A stretch of DNA of 64,000 bases from Rhodococcus sp. Leaf278 (GCF_001426085.1 NZ_LMRR01000045.1:203365-267364); one strand, 5' to 3'. Positions 43,383 through 52,583 are shown, numbered from the stretch's first letter. Notes: a model not told the origin generated them from the letters alone. Made by a program: numbers and translations.

Positions 43383-44795
43383 TTCGCTCACGTGGGTCCA
43401 CCACGGTTCGGGGCGTTTGCGGTGCCACTGCAGCACGTTCTCGAGTTGAGCGGCGACCGACACCAGCAGTGGTTCCGACGATTCGTGGCCCATCAACTGC
43501 AGTCCGATGGGAAGGCCGCTCTTCGTCAGACCCGCGGGGACATTCACGCTCGGCCAGCCCAGGACGTTCCACGGCCACGTGTAGGGGCAGTGCTCGGTGA
43601 TGACCCGGTCGGTGTCGGCATTGGAGATACCGTCGATCGCGTCGACCCGCGGCGGGGGAGTCGCCGTCGTCGGGGCGAGCACGATGTCGTAGTCGTCGAA
43701 GAACCGGCCGATGCGGCGTCCGATGCGAGGTTCGGCCGCGCGGGCTGCACGCAACGGGGCTCCGGCGAGGGCCCGGCCGCTTTTGGCATTGGCTCGGGTG
43801 CGCGGGTCGGCCAGGGAGGCATCGGGGAGGCGGTCGAGCCACGTGGCAACACCTGCAAGCGAGCGCGGTAAGAAGTTGAGCCCCAACAATATTCCGTAGG
43901 CGGGGTCGTCGACCACCACTCGATGTCCGAGCAATCGCAGCACCGCAGCCATGTCGTACGCTGCCGCCGCGATCTCCGGATCCAGCGGGGCAGGCGTCGG
44001 AATGAACGGCTTGCGCAGGCTCAGCGCTATTCGTAGCGAGCCGGGGTTGCGTCCGACAGCATCCGAGACGGTCAACGGAGCCGGGCAGTGCAGATCGCCG
44101 TCGTGCCCACCGGAGACCACGTCGAGCAGAAGTGCGGCGTCGGCGACCGTGCGCGCGAGCGGGCCGATGACGGTGATGCCGTTGAAGGCCTCGGCGTCCG
44201 GCCACGTCGATATCCGTCCCCGTTGCGGTTTGATGCCCACGAGATTGGTCCACGCCGCCGGGATCCGGACGGAGCCCGCACCGTCGGAACCCAGTGCAGC
44301 CGAGACCAATTCAGCGGCAACTGCAGCCGAACTGCCGCCCGAGGAGCCGCCGGGGGTGCGCTCACGGTCCCACGGATTGCGGGTGTGTCCGAAGCTGCCG
44401 CTGGTGAACGGCCATTGACCCAGCTCGGGGCTGTTGGTCTTGCCCACGATGACAGCTCCGGCCGCACGCAGTCTGCGGACCACCTCCGAGTCCGCGGTGG
44501 CAGGTGGGAAGTCGCCGGCGCAGCCGAAGGCCGTGGGCTCCCCGGTGATGTTCACATCGTCCTTGACGGCGATCGGAACGCCCAGCAGGGGTGCGGTTCC
44601 ACCGGTGAGTCGCAGGCGATCCGCCTCAGCCGCCTCGGCGAGTGCGGCGTCGCGGCGGACGAGCCGGAAGGCATTGAGGGTGGGTTGGCTCTTCTCGATT
44701 CGGTCGAGTGATTCGGTGACCGCCTGTACCGAAGTGATGCGACCCGACGCGAGTGCGGCGGCCTGAGCAACGAGAGTCGACCGATGAAAATCCAC
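43374..44795 (-). CDS. Amidase (amidase-signature family)
   Basis: 473 residues. The Ser-cisSer-Lys catalytic set is visible: Lys in GVPIAVKDDVNI and the serines in TPGGSSGGSSAAVAAE; SDGAGSVRIPAAWTNLVGIKP follows. Hydrolyses an unknown carboxylic amide; GatA relatives are excluded by the lack of gatB/C nearby. The position next to recO matches the AmiA2 gene of mycobacteria. The GTG at 44795 gives the family N terminus although the frame is open upstream. Divergent from recO over 73 nt. Confidence 0.88.
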   Translation of the reverse strand: MDFHRSTLVAQAAALASGRITSVQAVTESLDRIEKSQPTLNAFRLVRRDAALAEAAEADRLRLTGGTAPLLGVPIAVKDDVNITGEPTAFGCAGDFPPATADSEVVRRLRAAGAVIVGKTNSPELGQWPFTSGSFGHTRNPWDRERTPGGSSGGSSAAVAAELVSAALGSDGAGSVRIPAAWTNLVGIKPQRGRISTWPDAEAFNGITVIGPLARTVADAALLLDVVSGGHDGDLHCPAPLTVSDAVGRNPGSLRIALSLRKPFIPTPAPLDPEIAAAAYDMAAVLRLLGHRVVVDDPAYGILLGLNFLPRSLAGVATWLDRLPDASLADPRTRANAKSGRALAGAPLRAARAAEPRIGRRIGRFFDDYDIVLAPTTATPPPRVDAIDGISNADTDRVITEHCPYTWPWNVLGWPSVNVPAGLTKSGLPIGLQLMGHESSEPLLVSVAAQLENVLQWHRKRPEPWWTHVSETS

Positions 44796-44868
44796 GTTGG
44801 CACAGTATCGACTTCTCTCCAGCGCGGGAAGCGGCCACCGATGCGGCACCCGTGGGAGACTGGAAGAC

Positions 44869-45702
44869 GTGAGGCCATACCGTGACAACGCAGTCGTCCT
44901 GCGCCAGCACAAGCTGGGTGAGGCCGACCGCATCGTCACGTTGTTGACCAGGGAGAACGGTATCGTACGGGCCGTCGCCAAAGGAGTTCGTCGGACCAAG
45001 TCCAAGTTCGGCGCGCGACTGGAACCGTTTGCGCACATCGACGTCCTGCTCTATCCGGGACGCAACCTCGACATCGTCACCCAGGTGCACACCGTCGACG
45101 CGTTCGGCGGAGACATCGTCGCCGATTACGGCCGCTACACCACCGGTTGCGCGGTCCTCGAGACCGCCGAACGGTTGGCAGGCGAGGAACATGCACCGGC
45201 GCAGCGACTGCATCAGCTGACCGTCGGTGCGCTGCGTGCTCTCGCGCAGCATGTGCGGCCTCCCGAGCTGGTGCTCGACGCGTATCTGCTGCGCGCCATG
45301 GGGTTCGCCGGATGGGCACCTGCACTCACCGATTGCGCGCGGTGCGCGGCAGTGGGGCCACATCGCGCATTTCACGTCGCCGCCGGTGGAGCGGTGTGTG
45401 TGCACTGCCGCCCACCGGGGTCCGCGACGCCGTCGACCGGGGTCCTGGACTTGATGGTCGCGCTCGAACGAGGCGAGTGGGACTACACCGTCACCACCTC
45501 CGACACGGTGCGCAAGCAGGCCAGCGGACTGGTGGCGGCGCATCTGCAATGGCACCTCGAACGACAACTGCGCACGCTTCCACTCATCGAACGCTCGCAC
45601 CCGCATCAGGTTCCGCTGGCGCAACCTGACTCAGTGTTCGCCGACACCGTCGGGCAGGATGGGGACCGTGATTCGACGACGAGAGCCGCAACCCCGGCCT
45701 GA
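44869..45702 (+). CDS. recO: DNA repair protein RecO
   Basis: 277 residues: N-terminal OB fold (YRDNAVVLRQHKLGEADRIV), helical centre and a zinc site of two cysteine pairs, CARC and CVHC. RecO loads RecA and anneals single strands in the RecFOR pathway. GTG start at 44869. It overlaps the start of uppS by 44 nt or 35 nt depending on which uppS start is used. Confidence 0.94.
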   Translation: MRPYRDNAVVLRQHKLGEADRIVTLLTRENGIVRAVAKGVRRTKSKFGARLEPFAHIDVLLYPGRNLDIVTQVHTVDAFGGDIVADYGRYTTGCAVLETAERLAGEEHAPAQRLHQLTVGALRALAQHVRPPELVLDAYLLRAMGFAGWAPALTDCARCAAVGPHRAFHVAAGGAVCVHCRPPGSATPSTGVLDLMVALERGEWDYTVTTSDTVRKQASGLVAAHLQWHLERQLRTLPLIERSHPHQVPLAQPDSVFADTVGQDGDRDSTTRAATPA

Positions 45703-46477
45703 CGGACAGTCGGCAGTGCGCCCTCCCGATCCGCACCCGTCGGGCGCGCGGCCGCCGATTCTGCAGTCGGAACTGATACCTCGCCACGTCGCCCTGGTGA
45801 TGGATGGCAACGGTCGATGGGCGCAGGATCGCGGTCTACCGCGCACTGCGGGGCACGAGCAGGGTGAAGCCGTGCTCATGGACACTGTGTGCGGATGTAT
45901 CGAGATCGGTGTGCAGTGGTTGTCCGCGTACGCCTTCTCGACCGAGAACTGGAAGCGCAGTCCTGACGAGGTCAAGTTTCTGATGGGCTTCAACCGTGAC
46001 GTCATTCGTCGTCGACGCGACGAGATGAACGAGATGGGTGTCCGGGTCCGCTGGGCCGGTCGACGACCCAGGTTGTGGGGCAGCGTCATCAAGGAACTCG
46101 AAGTGGCCGAGGAACTGACGAAACACAACACGGTGATGACGTTGACGATGTGCGTCAATTACGGTGGACGCGCCGAGATTGCCGATGCGACAAGGGAAAT
46201 CGCTCGGCAGGTTGCGGCGGGCAAGCTGAACCCCGAGAAGATCACCGAGGCCACCGTCGCGAAGTACCTCGACGAGGCGGATATGCCGGACGTGGACTTG
46301 TTCCTGCGGCCGTCGGGGGAGCAGCGAACGTCGAATTTTCTGCTGTGGCAATCCGCGTATGCAGAGTTCGTGTTTCAGAAGAAGCTCTTCCCGGATTTCG
46401 ATCGCCGGGACCTGTGGGAGGCGTGTATCGAATTCGCTTCGCGTGATCGACGATTCGGTGGAGTGAAATATGAGTGA
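45659..46477 (+). CDS. uppS: Polyprenyl diphosphate synthase (cis, Z-type)
   Basis: Makes the long cis-prenyl diphosphate used as lipid carrier for cell wall synthesis. Signature HVALVMDGNGRWAQDRGL near residue 45, AFSTENWKRS and the C-terminal FLRPSGEQRTSNFLLWQ are present. 272 residues from ATG 45659; a GTG at 45668 with AGGA 8 nt upstream is an equally good start. In mycobacteria the orthologue makes decaprenyl diphosphate. Overlaps recO at the front and the next gene by 8 nt. Confidence 0.95.
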   Translation: MGTVIRRREPQPRPDGQSAVRPPDPHPSGARPPILQSELIPRHVALVMDGNGRWAQDRGLPRTAGHEQGEAVLMDTVCGCIEIGVQWLSAYAFSTENWKRSPDEVKFLMGFNRDVIRRRRDEMNEMGVRVRWAGRRPRLWGSVIKELEVAEELTKHNTVMTLTMCVNYGGRAEIADATREIARQVAAGKLNPEKITEATVAKYLDEADMPDVDLFLRPSGEQRTSNFLLWQSAYAEFVFQKKLFPDFDRRDLWEACIEFASRDRRFGGVKYE

Positions 46478-46892
46478 CGAAGTACACGGGATCGACGGCC
46501 CCGATGGGTTGACGTTGCAGACGCGTGCTCGGCTGGCGCTGTCGCAGTTCGCCACGGTGACCGTCGGCGAGGAGGGGTCACTCGGTTTCGACTACGCCGG
46601 TGCCTTGTGCTCGTTGCGGGCCGTACAGCTCTCTCCCGAACTCGAGGTCCTCTCTCTCACCGCGGTGTTGGCGTGGGACAGGCCGCTCAAGGCTGCTCTG
46701 CACAAGAAGGTCTCGGACCGCAATGCCGATTCGCAATTCGGCGCGATCTCGGTCAATACTCACGACAAGCTCGCAGATGTGCTGCTGCGCTACACCTTTC
46801 CGGCAAACGGATTGGACGACGAGGCGATGCTGACGATGCTGATTCTGGTGCTGGCCGGAGTCGAGAAGGCGCGCGAGGGCCTGCTGCCCTGA
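46470..46892 (+). CDS. Conserved protein, function unknown (YbjN-like features)
   Basis: 140 residues, starting MSDEVHGIDGPDGLTLQ, overlapping uppS by 8 nt. It is small, acidic and predicted alpha/beta, with FDYAGALCSLRAVQLSPELEVLSL and HDKLADVLLRYTFPANGLDD. The pattern recalls YbjN/type III chaperone-like domains, but this is weak. A homologue lies downstream of uppS in mycobacteria (from memory). No catalytic motif is visible. Confidence 0.75.
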   Translation: MSDEVHGIDGPDGLTLQTRARLALSQFATVTVGEEGSLGFDYAGALCSLRAVQLSPELEVLSLTAVLAWDRPLKAALHKKVSDRNADSQFGAISVNTHDKLADVLLRYTFPANGLDDEAMLTMLILVLAGVEKAREGLLP

Positions 46893-46901
46893 TCGGTCAG
46901 C

Positions 46902-46920
46902 TAAGGTTTGCCTGTACTTA
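46902..46920 (+). promoter_or_regulatory. Iron-box-like site upstream of siderophore-binding gene
   Basis: A 19-nt stretch beginning TAAGGTTTGCCT agrees with the IdeR/DmdR consensus (TTAGGTTAGGCT...) at 12 of 19 positions, with the left half strong and the right half degenerate. It is 22 nt before the ATG of the binding protein, where a repressor would block transcription. Confidence 0.4.
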
Positions 46921-46941
46921 CTTCGAGTAGAGGCGGATGCG

Positions 46942-47934
46942 ATGACAGCACGGTTGGCCCGAACAGTGACGGCAGTGGTGGCGGTGATCGTCCTCGGTGT
47001 GTCCCTGATGGCCTGTTCGGCAGAGAGCTCGGAGGACTCGGCGGCACCATCTTCCGCCGGTGTGTTCCCGGTCGTCATCGATCACATCTACGGCAGCACG
47101 ACCATTCCGGAGAAGCCCACCCGCATCGTCACACTCGGAGTGTCCGACGCCGACGCCGTCATTGCCCTCGGCACCGTACCGGTCGGGAACACCGGGTACA
47201 CGTTCTACGAGACCGGACTCGGTCCGTGGACCGACGAGTTGGTGGGCGACGCACCGCTGACGCTGCTGGGCTCGGAATCCGAACCGAACTTCGAGCTGAT
47301 CGCCTCGCTGGCACCGGATCTGATCACCGGGCTCAATGCCGGCTTCGACGAGGCCACCTACGCGAAGCTCAGCGACATCGCCCCGACGGTCGCTCGGCCG
47401 GCAGGATCGGCGGCCTACGCCGTCGATCGTGAGGTGGCCACCGACACCATTGCCCGCGCGATGGGTGAATCCGAACGTGGCAAGGAGCTCGATGCGCAGA
47501 CCACGGCTGCGCTCGAACAGGTGCGAGCCGCACATCCGGAGTTCGCGGGTAAGACTGCAGCCGTGGTACTTCCGTACGACGGTCAGTTCGGCGCATATCT
47601 GCCCGGCGATGCGCGCGGTACGTTCGTCACGTCGTTGGGCTTCGGTATTCCGGACCCGATTCTGGCCGAGGACGACGGCACCAACTTCTTCGTTCCGGTC
47701 TCGGCCGAGAACATCTCGAAGCTCGACGCCGATGTGGTGCTGTATCTCGGCACCGGCGACGACATCGACGTCGTGGCCGAGAATCCGATCTTCAGAACAC
47801 TGACAGCCGCCCGCAACGGCGCCATCGTTCCGTTGTCCACCGATCAGCGCGGGGCGATCACGTACAACTCGGTGCTGTCCATACCGTTCGCCATCGATTC
47901 GGTGGTGCCTCGCCTGGCGGATGCGGTGGCCTGA
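46942..47934 (+). CDS. Iron-siderophore-type ABC substrate-binding lipoprotein
   Basis: 330 residues: signal peptide with lipobox LMACSAE (Cys near residue 24) and the FecB/BtuF-type helical-backbone fold (TRIVTLGVSDADAVIALG; PDLITGLNAGFDEATYAKL; LGTGDDID). The family captures iron-siderophores, heme or B12 at the cell surface. It is an orphan here: no permease or ATPase is adjacent. The convergent zur and the iron-box-like site support a metal role. Confidence 0.85.
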   Translation: MTARLARTVTAVVAVIVLGVSLMACSAESSEDSAAPSSAGVFPVVIDHIYGSTTIPEKPTRIVTLGVSDADAVIALGTVPVGNTGYTFYETGLGPWTDELVGDAPLTLLGSESEPNFELIASLAPDLITGLNAGFDEATYAKLSDIAPTVARPAGSAAYAVDREVATDTIARAMGESERGKELDAQTTAALEQVRAAHPEFAGKTAAVVLPYDGQFGAYLPGDARGTFVTSLGFGIPDPILAEDDGTNFFVPVSAENISKLDADVVLYLGTGDDIDVVAENPIFRTLTAARNGAIVPLSTDQRGAITYNSVLSIPFAIDSVVPRLADAVA

Positions 47935-47941
47935 GAGTCGG

Positions 47942-48382
47942 TCAACGACCGGCTGTGCTGCACTGACTACAGGTGCCGAATATTTCGATCGTGTGGCTGA
48001 CGTCGGTGAAACCGTTGGACTCGGCGACACTTTGCGACCACTTCTCGACGGTGGGTCCCTCGACCTCGACGGTGAATCCACATGCTCGGCACACCAGGTG
48101 GTGATGATGGCCCGAGGAACAGCGCCGGTAGACCGACTCGCCGTTGTCGGTGCGGAGCACGTCCACCGTGCCGGCGTCGGCCAGAGTCTGGAGCGTGCGA
48201 TAGACGGTTGTCAGGCCGATTCCCTCACCGCGCTTGCGTAATTCGTCGTGCAGATCCTGGGCGGATTTGAATTCCTCGATGGTGTCGAGCAAGTCCGAGA
48301 TAGCACTGCGCTGCTTAGTGGCTCGGACTCCGACCACGACGGGTCGTCTCGGTGCTGCGGTATCGGTGGACTTCTCGGTCAC
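47942..48382 (-). CDS. zur: Zinc uptake regulator, Fur family
   Basis: 146 residues: winged helix (GIGLTTVYRTLQTLADAGTVD) and C-terminal dimerisation part with metal ligands GHHHHLVCRACG and GTCSQCS. Such a Zur (FurB) represses zinc uptake genes when zinc is plentiful. GTG start overlaps the smtB stop by 4 nt (GTGA), so the two regulators are cotranscribed, as in mycobacteria. Confidence 0.93.
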   Translation of the reverse strand: MTEKSTDTAAPRRPVVVGVRATKQRSAISDLLDTIEEFKSAQDLHDELRKRGEGIGLTTVYRTLQTLADAGTVDVLRTDNGESVYRRCSSGHHHHLVCRACGFTVEVEGPTVEKWSQSVAESNGFTDVSHTIEIFGTCSQCSTAGR

Positions 48383-48846
48383 AGGTTCCGGCCTTCCTCG
48401 GCGTGGGCCACGGCGTCGACGACGATGTGGGAGAGGTGATCGTCGACCAGTCGGTAGAGGACCTCGCGCCCGTTGCGTTCTCCACGCACGACACCTGCAG
48501 CCTTGAGTACCCGAAGGTGTTGACTGATCAACGGCTGCGTGACGCCGAGAGCGACCACGAGTTCGTGGACGCAACGCTCGGACTCGCGCAACTGGAGCAC
48601 GATCGCGATCCGCACCGGGGCCGCGAGCGCCCGAAGAATGTCGCCGGCCGCGGCCAGGGTCTCCTTCGGTGGGATGTGTGCCGGGGGAGCGGCAGCGAAG
48701 GGGTCGTTCTCGTGCATCGGGTGCTCGGGGTCGAGTCGATCCGGCGAATCTGTGTGAACGGCCTGCTCGGTGGACACGGTTGCGGCTCCTTCGATTGCCG
48801 GCTCGTTCTCGGCGAACTCTCCCTGCGCGGTCTTTCGTCTTGGCAT
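48379..48846 (-). CDS. smtB: ArsR/SmtB-family zinc-responsive repressor
   Basis: 155 residues: a 50-residue polar N terminus, then the ArsR helix-turn-helix (VTQPLISQHLRVLKAAGVV) and a C-terminal alpha-5 metal site (DDHLSHIVVDAVAHAEE). In mycobacteria SmtB releases DNA when zinc is high and so controls zur and zinc export. ATG 48846 is chosen; upstream residues are not family-like. First gene of smtB-zur. Confidence 0.9.
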   Translation of the reverse strand: MPRRKTAQGEFAENEPAIEGAATVSTEQAVHTDSPDRLDPEHPMHENDPFAAAPPAHIPPKETLAAAGDILRALAAPVRIAIVLQLRESERCVHELVVALGVTQPLISQHLRVLKAAGVVRGERNGREVLYRLVDDHLSHIVVDAVAHAEEGRNL

Positions 48847-48869
48847 CAGGTTAGTGCAGTTATCGCTAT

Positions 48870-48884
48870 TGCAAATCGTATTCA
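48870..48884 (-). promoter_or_regulatory. Possible metalloregulator site before smtB-zur
   Basis: TGCAAATCGTATTCA agrees with an actinobacterial Zur-box-like consensus (TGAAAATGATTTTCA) at 11 of 15 positions and lies 24 nt upstream of the smtB start in an AT-richer patch. A second partly palindromic patch (ATATGCAC...GCGCAT) follows at 48890-48907. Confidence 0.3.
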
Positions 48885-49034
48885 TTGTGATATGCACAAG
48901 TGCGCATGTCAATTCCGAACTCGACCGGTGTTCGGATTCGCCCGCCGAGCCAGATAGTCTGATCAGGGCGAAAACCGCCCGCGTCACCCCCTCGTGCGAC
49001 ATCACGATGTAACCGAAGATGGAGAGCTCCGCCA

Positions 49035-50420
49035 GTGGCACCCAAGTCCAAAGTCGAAACCGTCGCCAACCTCGCCAAGCGCAGAGGCCTCGTCTACCCG
49101 TGCGGCGAGATCTACGGCGGTACCAAGTCGGCCTGGGATTACGGCCCGTTGGGCGTCGAGCTCAAGGAGAACATCAAGAAGCAGTGGTGGCGCAACATGA
49201 TCACCAGCCGGGACGACACCGTCGGGCTCGACTCGTCGGTGATCCTGCCCCGTCAGGTGTGGGAGGCGTCGGGTCACGTCGAGACGTTCTCGGACCCGCT
49301 GGTGGAGTCGCTGCACACGCACAAGCGGTACCGCGCCGATCACCTCATCGAGGCCTACGAAGAGAAGCACGGCCATCCGCCGGAGAACGGCCTGGCCGAC
49401 ATCCGCGACCCCGAGACCGGTGAGCCCGGTTCCTGGACCGAGCCGCGTGCGTTCTCGGGCCTGCTCAAGACCTTCCTCGGCCCGGTCGACAACGAAGAGG
49501 GCCTGCATTACCTGCGCCCGGAGACCGCGCAGGGCATCTTCGTCAACTTCGCCAACGTGTTGACCACCTCGCGCAAGAAGCCGCCGTTCGGTATCGGCCA
49601 GATCGGCAAGAGCTTCCGTAACGAGATCACTCCCGGAAACTTCATCTTCCGCACCCGCGAGTTCGAGCAGATGGAGATGGAATTCTTCGTCAAGCCCGGC
49701 GAGGACGACGAGTGGCACCAGTACTGGATCGACTACCGGATGAAGTGGTACACCGACCTCGGCATCGATCCGGAGAACCTGCGGCTCTACGAGCACGCCA
49801 AGGAAAAGCTGTCGCACTACTCCAAGCGCACAGTGGACATCGAGTACAAGTTCGGTTTCCAGGGCAGCGCGTGGGGCGAGCTCGAGGGCGTCGCGAACCG
49901 TACCGATTACGACCTCTCGGTGCACTCGAAGGCGTCGGGTCAAGACCTGAGCTACTACGAGCAGGCCACCGACACCCGCTACACCCCGTACGTCATCGAG
50001 CCGGCGGCAGGCTTGACGCGTTCGCTGATGGCGTTCCTCGTCGACGCGTACACCGAGGACGAGGCTCCCAACGCCAAGGGCGGTGTCGACAAGCGTGTGG
50101 TGCTCAAGCTCGATCGCCGTCTCGCCCCGGTGAAGGTGGCGGTGCTCCCGCTCTCGCGTAACGCCGATCTGACGCCGAAGGCCAAAGATCTTGCGCAGCA
50201 ACTGCGTCAGTACTGGAACGTCGAATTCGACGACGCCGGAGCCATCGGTCGCCGCTACCGTCGTCAGGACGAGATCGGTACTCCGTTCTGCATCACCGTC
50301 GACTTCGACACCCTCGACGACCACGCAGTCACCATCCGCGAACGCGACACGATGGCGCAGGAGCGCGTGGCTCTCGATCAGGTCGAGGGCTACATCGCGT
50401 CGCGACTGATCGGCGCATAG
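49035..50420 (+). CDS. glyS: Glycyl-tRNA synthetase (alpha-2 type)
   Basis: 461-residue class II synthetase, homodimeric type. Motif 2 region GKSFRNEITPGNFIFRTREF near residue 192, GSAWGELEGVANRTDYDL, and motif 3 LTRSLMAFLVDAY are present, with the C-terminal anticodon-binding domain (KVAVLPLSRNADLTPKA). GTG start at 49035. Divergent from smtB; no T-box-like leader is seen. A strong terminator follows. Confidence 0.97.
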   Translation: MAPKSKVETVANLAKRRGLVYPCGEIYGGTKSAWDYGPLGVELKENIKKQWWRNMITSRDDTVGLDSSVILPRQVWEASGHVETFSDPLVESLHTHKRYRADHLIEAYEEKHGHPPENGLADIRDPETGEPGSWTEPRAFSGLLKTFLGPVDNEEGLHYLRPETAQGIFVNFANVLTTSRKKPPFGIGQIGKSFRNEITPGNFIFRTREFEQMEMEFFVKPGEDDEWHQYWIDYRMKWYTDLGIDPENLRLYEHAKEKLSHYSKRTVDIEYKFGFQGSAWGELEGVANRTDYDLSVHSKASGQDLSYYEQATDTRYTPYVIEPAAGLTRSLMAFLVDAYTEDEAPNAKGGVDKRVVLKLDRRLAPVKVAVLPLSRNADLTPKAKDLAQQLRQYWNVEFDDAGAIGRRYRRQDEIGTPFCITVDFDTLDDHAVTIRERDTMAQERVALDQVEGYIASRLIGA

Positions 50421-50427
50421 ACCTCAC

Positions 50428-50474
50428 CACACAACAGGGCCCGATCTCCTCGTGAGATCGGGCCCTGTTGTGTG
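50428..50474. terminator. Strong bidirectional terminator after glyS
   Basis: Perfect 21-bp stem (50428-50448 with 50454-50474) with a 5-nt loop, containing GGGCCCGATCTC. On the plus strand the stem ends in TTGTGTG. It lies between convergent glyS and the TPM-domain gene. Confidence 0.9.
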
Positions 50475-50485
50475 TCTGGGTCGGA

Positions 50486-52534
50486 TCAGAAGCGGCCGCC
50501 ACCACCGCCGAAGCCGCCGCCGCCCCCACCGCCGCCACCGCCGAAGCCCCCGCCTCCACCGAAGCCACCGCCGAAGCCTCCGCCACCTCCGCGCAGCACG
50601 CTGTTGATCAGGATTCCACCGAGCACAGCGCCTGCCACGTTGCCGCCGCTACTGCCGCCGCCGAAGCCGCCGCCGCGTGGCCCGTGGCGGTTCTCCCAGT
50701 TCTGCACGTCGGACTGGGCGATCTGCGATGCGCGCGAGGCCAACTGACTGGCGGCATGCGCGTGCTTGAGAGCCTCGTCGGGATTCTCCGGTTCGAGCTG
50801 GCGTGCCGCACTCAGGTGCCGTTCGGCTTCGGACAAACGTGTACGAGCATCGGCACCCACGCCGCCGCGCCGCGTCGAGATGTAGTCCGCGGCAGCAGTG
50901 ATCTGCGCCTGAGCAGCTGCGATATCGCGTTCCAGACGCGCCCGCAGCTGATCCTCGGCCGCCTTCTCCGCCGACGCCTCGTCGACGATCTTTTCGAGTT
51001 CGGAATCAGCTGCGGCAAGCGCGGTGTAGCTACCGAGCGGATCGGACGACTGCGCGGCCTCCGCGTTCTTCAACGCGGTCTGCGCCGCAGCCACGGCGGC
51101 CTGCAGTTCGGCACCGCCGTGTTCGGTCAACCCGCGAGCCTGCTCGATGTCGCGTCGGACGTCCGCGATGGCGTCGGGCAGGGTGGATATTGCGTGCCCG
51201 ATGTCGTCGCGGGCGTGGTCGACTCCGTCGAGCAGGGACTTCGCCTGATCGACAGCGCGTTCTGCGGTCCGAATCGCAGTGACGGCCGGACCCTGCTTTC
51301 CCGGCGGAAGTGCTGCGGCCTTGCGGCCGGCTTCGATGTTCTCCTCGGCCAGCGCAACTCGATCCTTGGCCATCGTGACGTTGTCGGCAATCGATTTGAG
51401 TGCGGTCTCGGAGAATTCCGAATGCAGCTGAGCGAGGACCGCTTCGGACTGGGGAATGCGCACCGTCAAGCCGATGATGGCTTGGGTGAGCTCGTCGAGA
51501 TGCGAGCCGGCATTCATCACGAGGTCGCGGAATCCGTCGAATTCCTCGACCCGAGAGTCGAGCTCGCGATCTGCCTGGCCGCACGAGGAGATGATCTCGA
51601 CGAGCATCGCTCGCCGCTGATCGGGGGTTTCTGGGATGGCGTCGTCGAGGCGCTGACGGATCTCGAAGGCAGCGGCCAGGGCTTTCTTGGCGTTGTCGTA
51701 CGCCGTGATGAACGGAGCGGCTGCCGAATCGCCGAATTCGCCTCGGGCGAGGGTCAATTCCTCTTCGCTGGCCCGCACGGCGTTGTCGGTCTCGATCAGA
51801 ATTTCCTTGGCGCGGGTGTCGAGAACGTCGATCGGGAACTGAGCCAGTGCGGCCGGGTCGCTCGGGTCGATCTTCGCCACGGCGTCCACCTCGGCGGCCA
51901 CCCTGGCCTTCTTGCGCCGTGAGGAGTAGACGACAGCTCCGCCGCCTGCAACCGCCAACACACCGACACCGATCAGCAGCGGTGCCGACGACCCACCGTC
52001 GCCGCTCGACGCATAGGCCTCGCCGAGAGCGCCCGCAGCCGCTATGGCAGCTCCCGACCAATCCTCTTCGCCCAGTGCGGGTTCGACGTCGTTGACGCGA
52101 ATGTCGTCCTGCTCGGCCGTGGTGATCTGCGAGAGCCCGGTGTTGACGGCGAGGTAGTACGAACGGTCGACGGTCGCCACTGCGAGCAGAACGTCGCGCT
52201 GGCCGAGGTCACTTCTTGTGTACGTCTGCTCGGCCCAGCTCGCGGCCGACATGTTGTCGAAATCCGCAACGTAGGTGACCCACAACCTGAGCTGATTGCT
52301 GCTGTAGAGGTCGTCGATGGAGGTCTGCACCTCGGCCAGTGAATCAGGGTCGAGTGCCTGGACGTTGTCGGTGATCTGGGTGGCCAGCCGGGAAGGAGCC
52401 TCGGCGGATGCAACCCCCGGCGCGAGCAGAACCGCGGCGAACAGGGTCAGAGCACCCGTAGCGGCGAGACGACGAAATCGATGGACCGACCTACGGACTG
52501 TGGCGCTGGAGTGCCGCCGGTGCTGGACTGCCAT
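50486..52534 (-). CDS. TPM-domain membrane protein with coiled coils and glycine-rich tail
   Basis: 682 residues. A signal peptide (LTLFAAVLLAPGVASA) is followed by a TPM_phosphatase-type domain (residues about 50-170, LWVTYVADFDNMSAASWAEQ), one membrane helix (APLLIGVGVLAVAGGGAVVY), a long Ala/Glu/Asp-rich helical region of about 400 residues, and a tail of Gly-Phe repeats. The TPM domain should face outside and the coiled region inside. Function unknown; a homologue is found near dnaG in mycobacteria (from memory). ATG 52534 is preferred over 52597 because it gives the signal peptide a normal length. Confidence 0.82.
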   Translation of the reverse strand: MAVQHRRHSSATVRRSVHRFRRLAATGALTLFAAVLLAPGVASAEAPSRLATQITDNVQALDPDSLAEVQTSIDDLYSSNQLRLWVTYVADFDNMSAASWAEQTYTRSDLGQRDVLLAVATVDRSYYLAVNTGLSQITTAEQDDIRVNDVEPALGEEDWSGAAIAAAGALGEAYASSGDGGSSAPLLIGVGVLAVAGGGAVVYSSRRKKARVAAEVDAVAKIDPSDPAALAQFPIDVLDTRAKEILIETDNAVRASEEELTLARGEFGDSAAAPFITAYDNAKKALAAAFEIRQRLDDAIPETPDQRRAMLVEIISSCGQADRELDSRVEEFDGFRDLVMNAGSHLDELTQAIIGLTVRIPQSEAVLAQLHSEFSETALKSIADNVTMAKDRVALAEENIEAGRKAAALPPGKQGPAVTAIRTAERAVDQAKSLLDGVDHARDDIGHAISTLPDAIADVRRDIEQARGLTEHGGAELQAAVAAAQTALKNAEAAQSSDPLGSYTALAAADSELEKIVDEASAEKAAEDQLRARLERDIAAAQAQITAAADYISTRRGGVGADARTRLSEAERHLSAARQLEPENPDEALKHAHAASQLASRASQIAQSDVQNWENRHGPRGGGFGGGSSGGNVAGAVLGGILINSVLRGGGGGFGGGFGGGGGFGGGGGGGGGGFGGGGGRF

Positions 52535-52583
52535 GCGATGAAATCTACCGGCTGGGTCGTGTCCGAATCGAGCAGGTCGATCC

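Noticed and set aside
48847..49034. T-box or other riboswitch before glyS
   Set aside because: No T-box sequence or specifier-loop layout; the gap is explained by smtB operators and two promoters.
50468..51922. 484-codon plus-strand frame opposite the TPM gene
   Set aside because: Shadow of the repeat-rich TPM gene; the start lies in the antisense of the Gly-rich tail.
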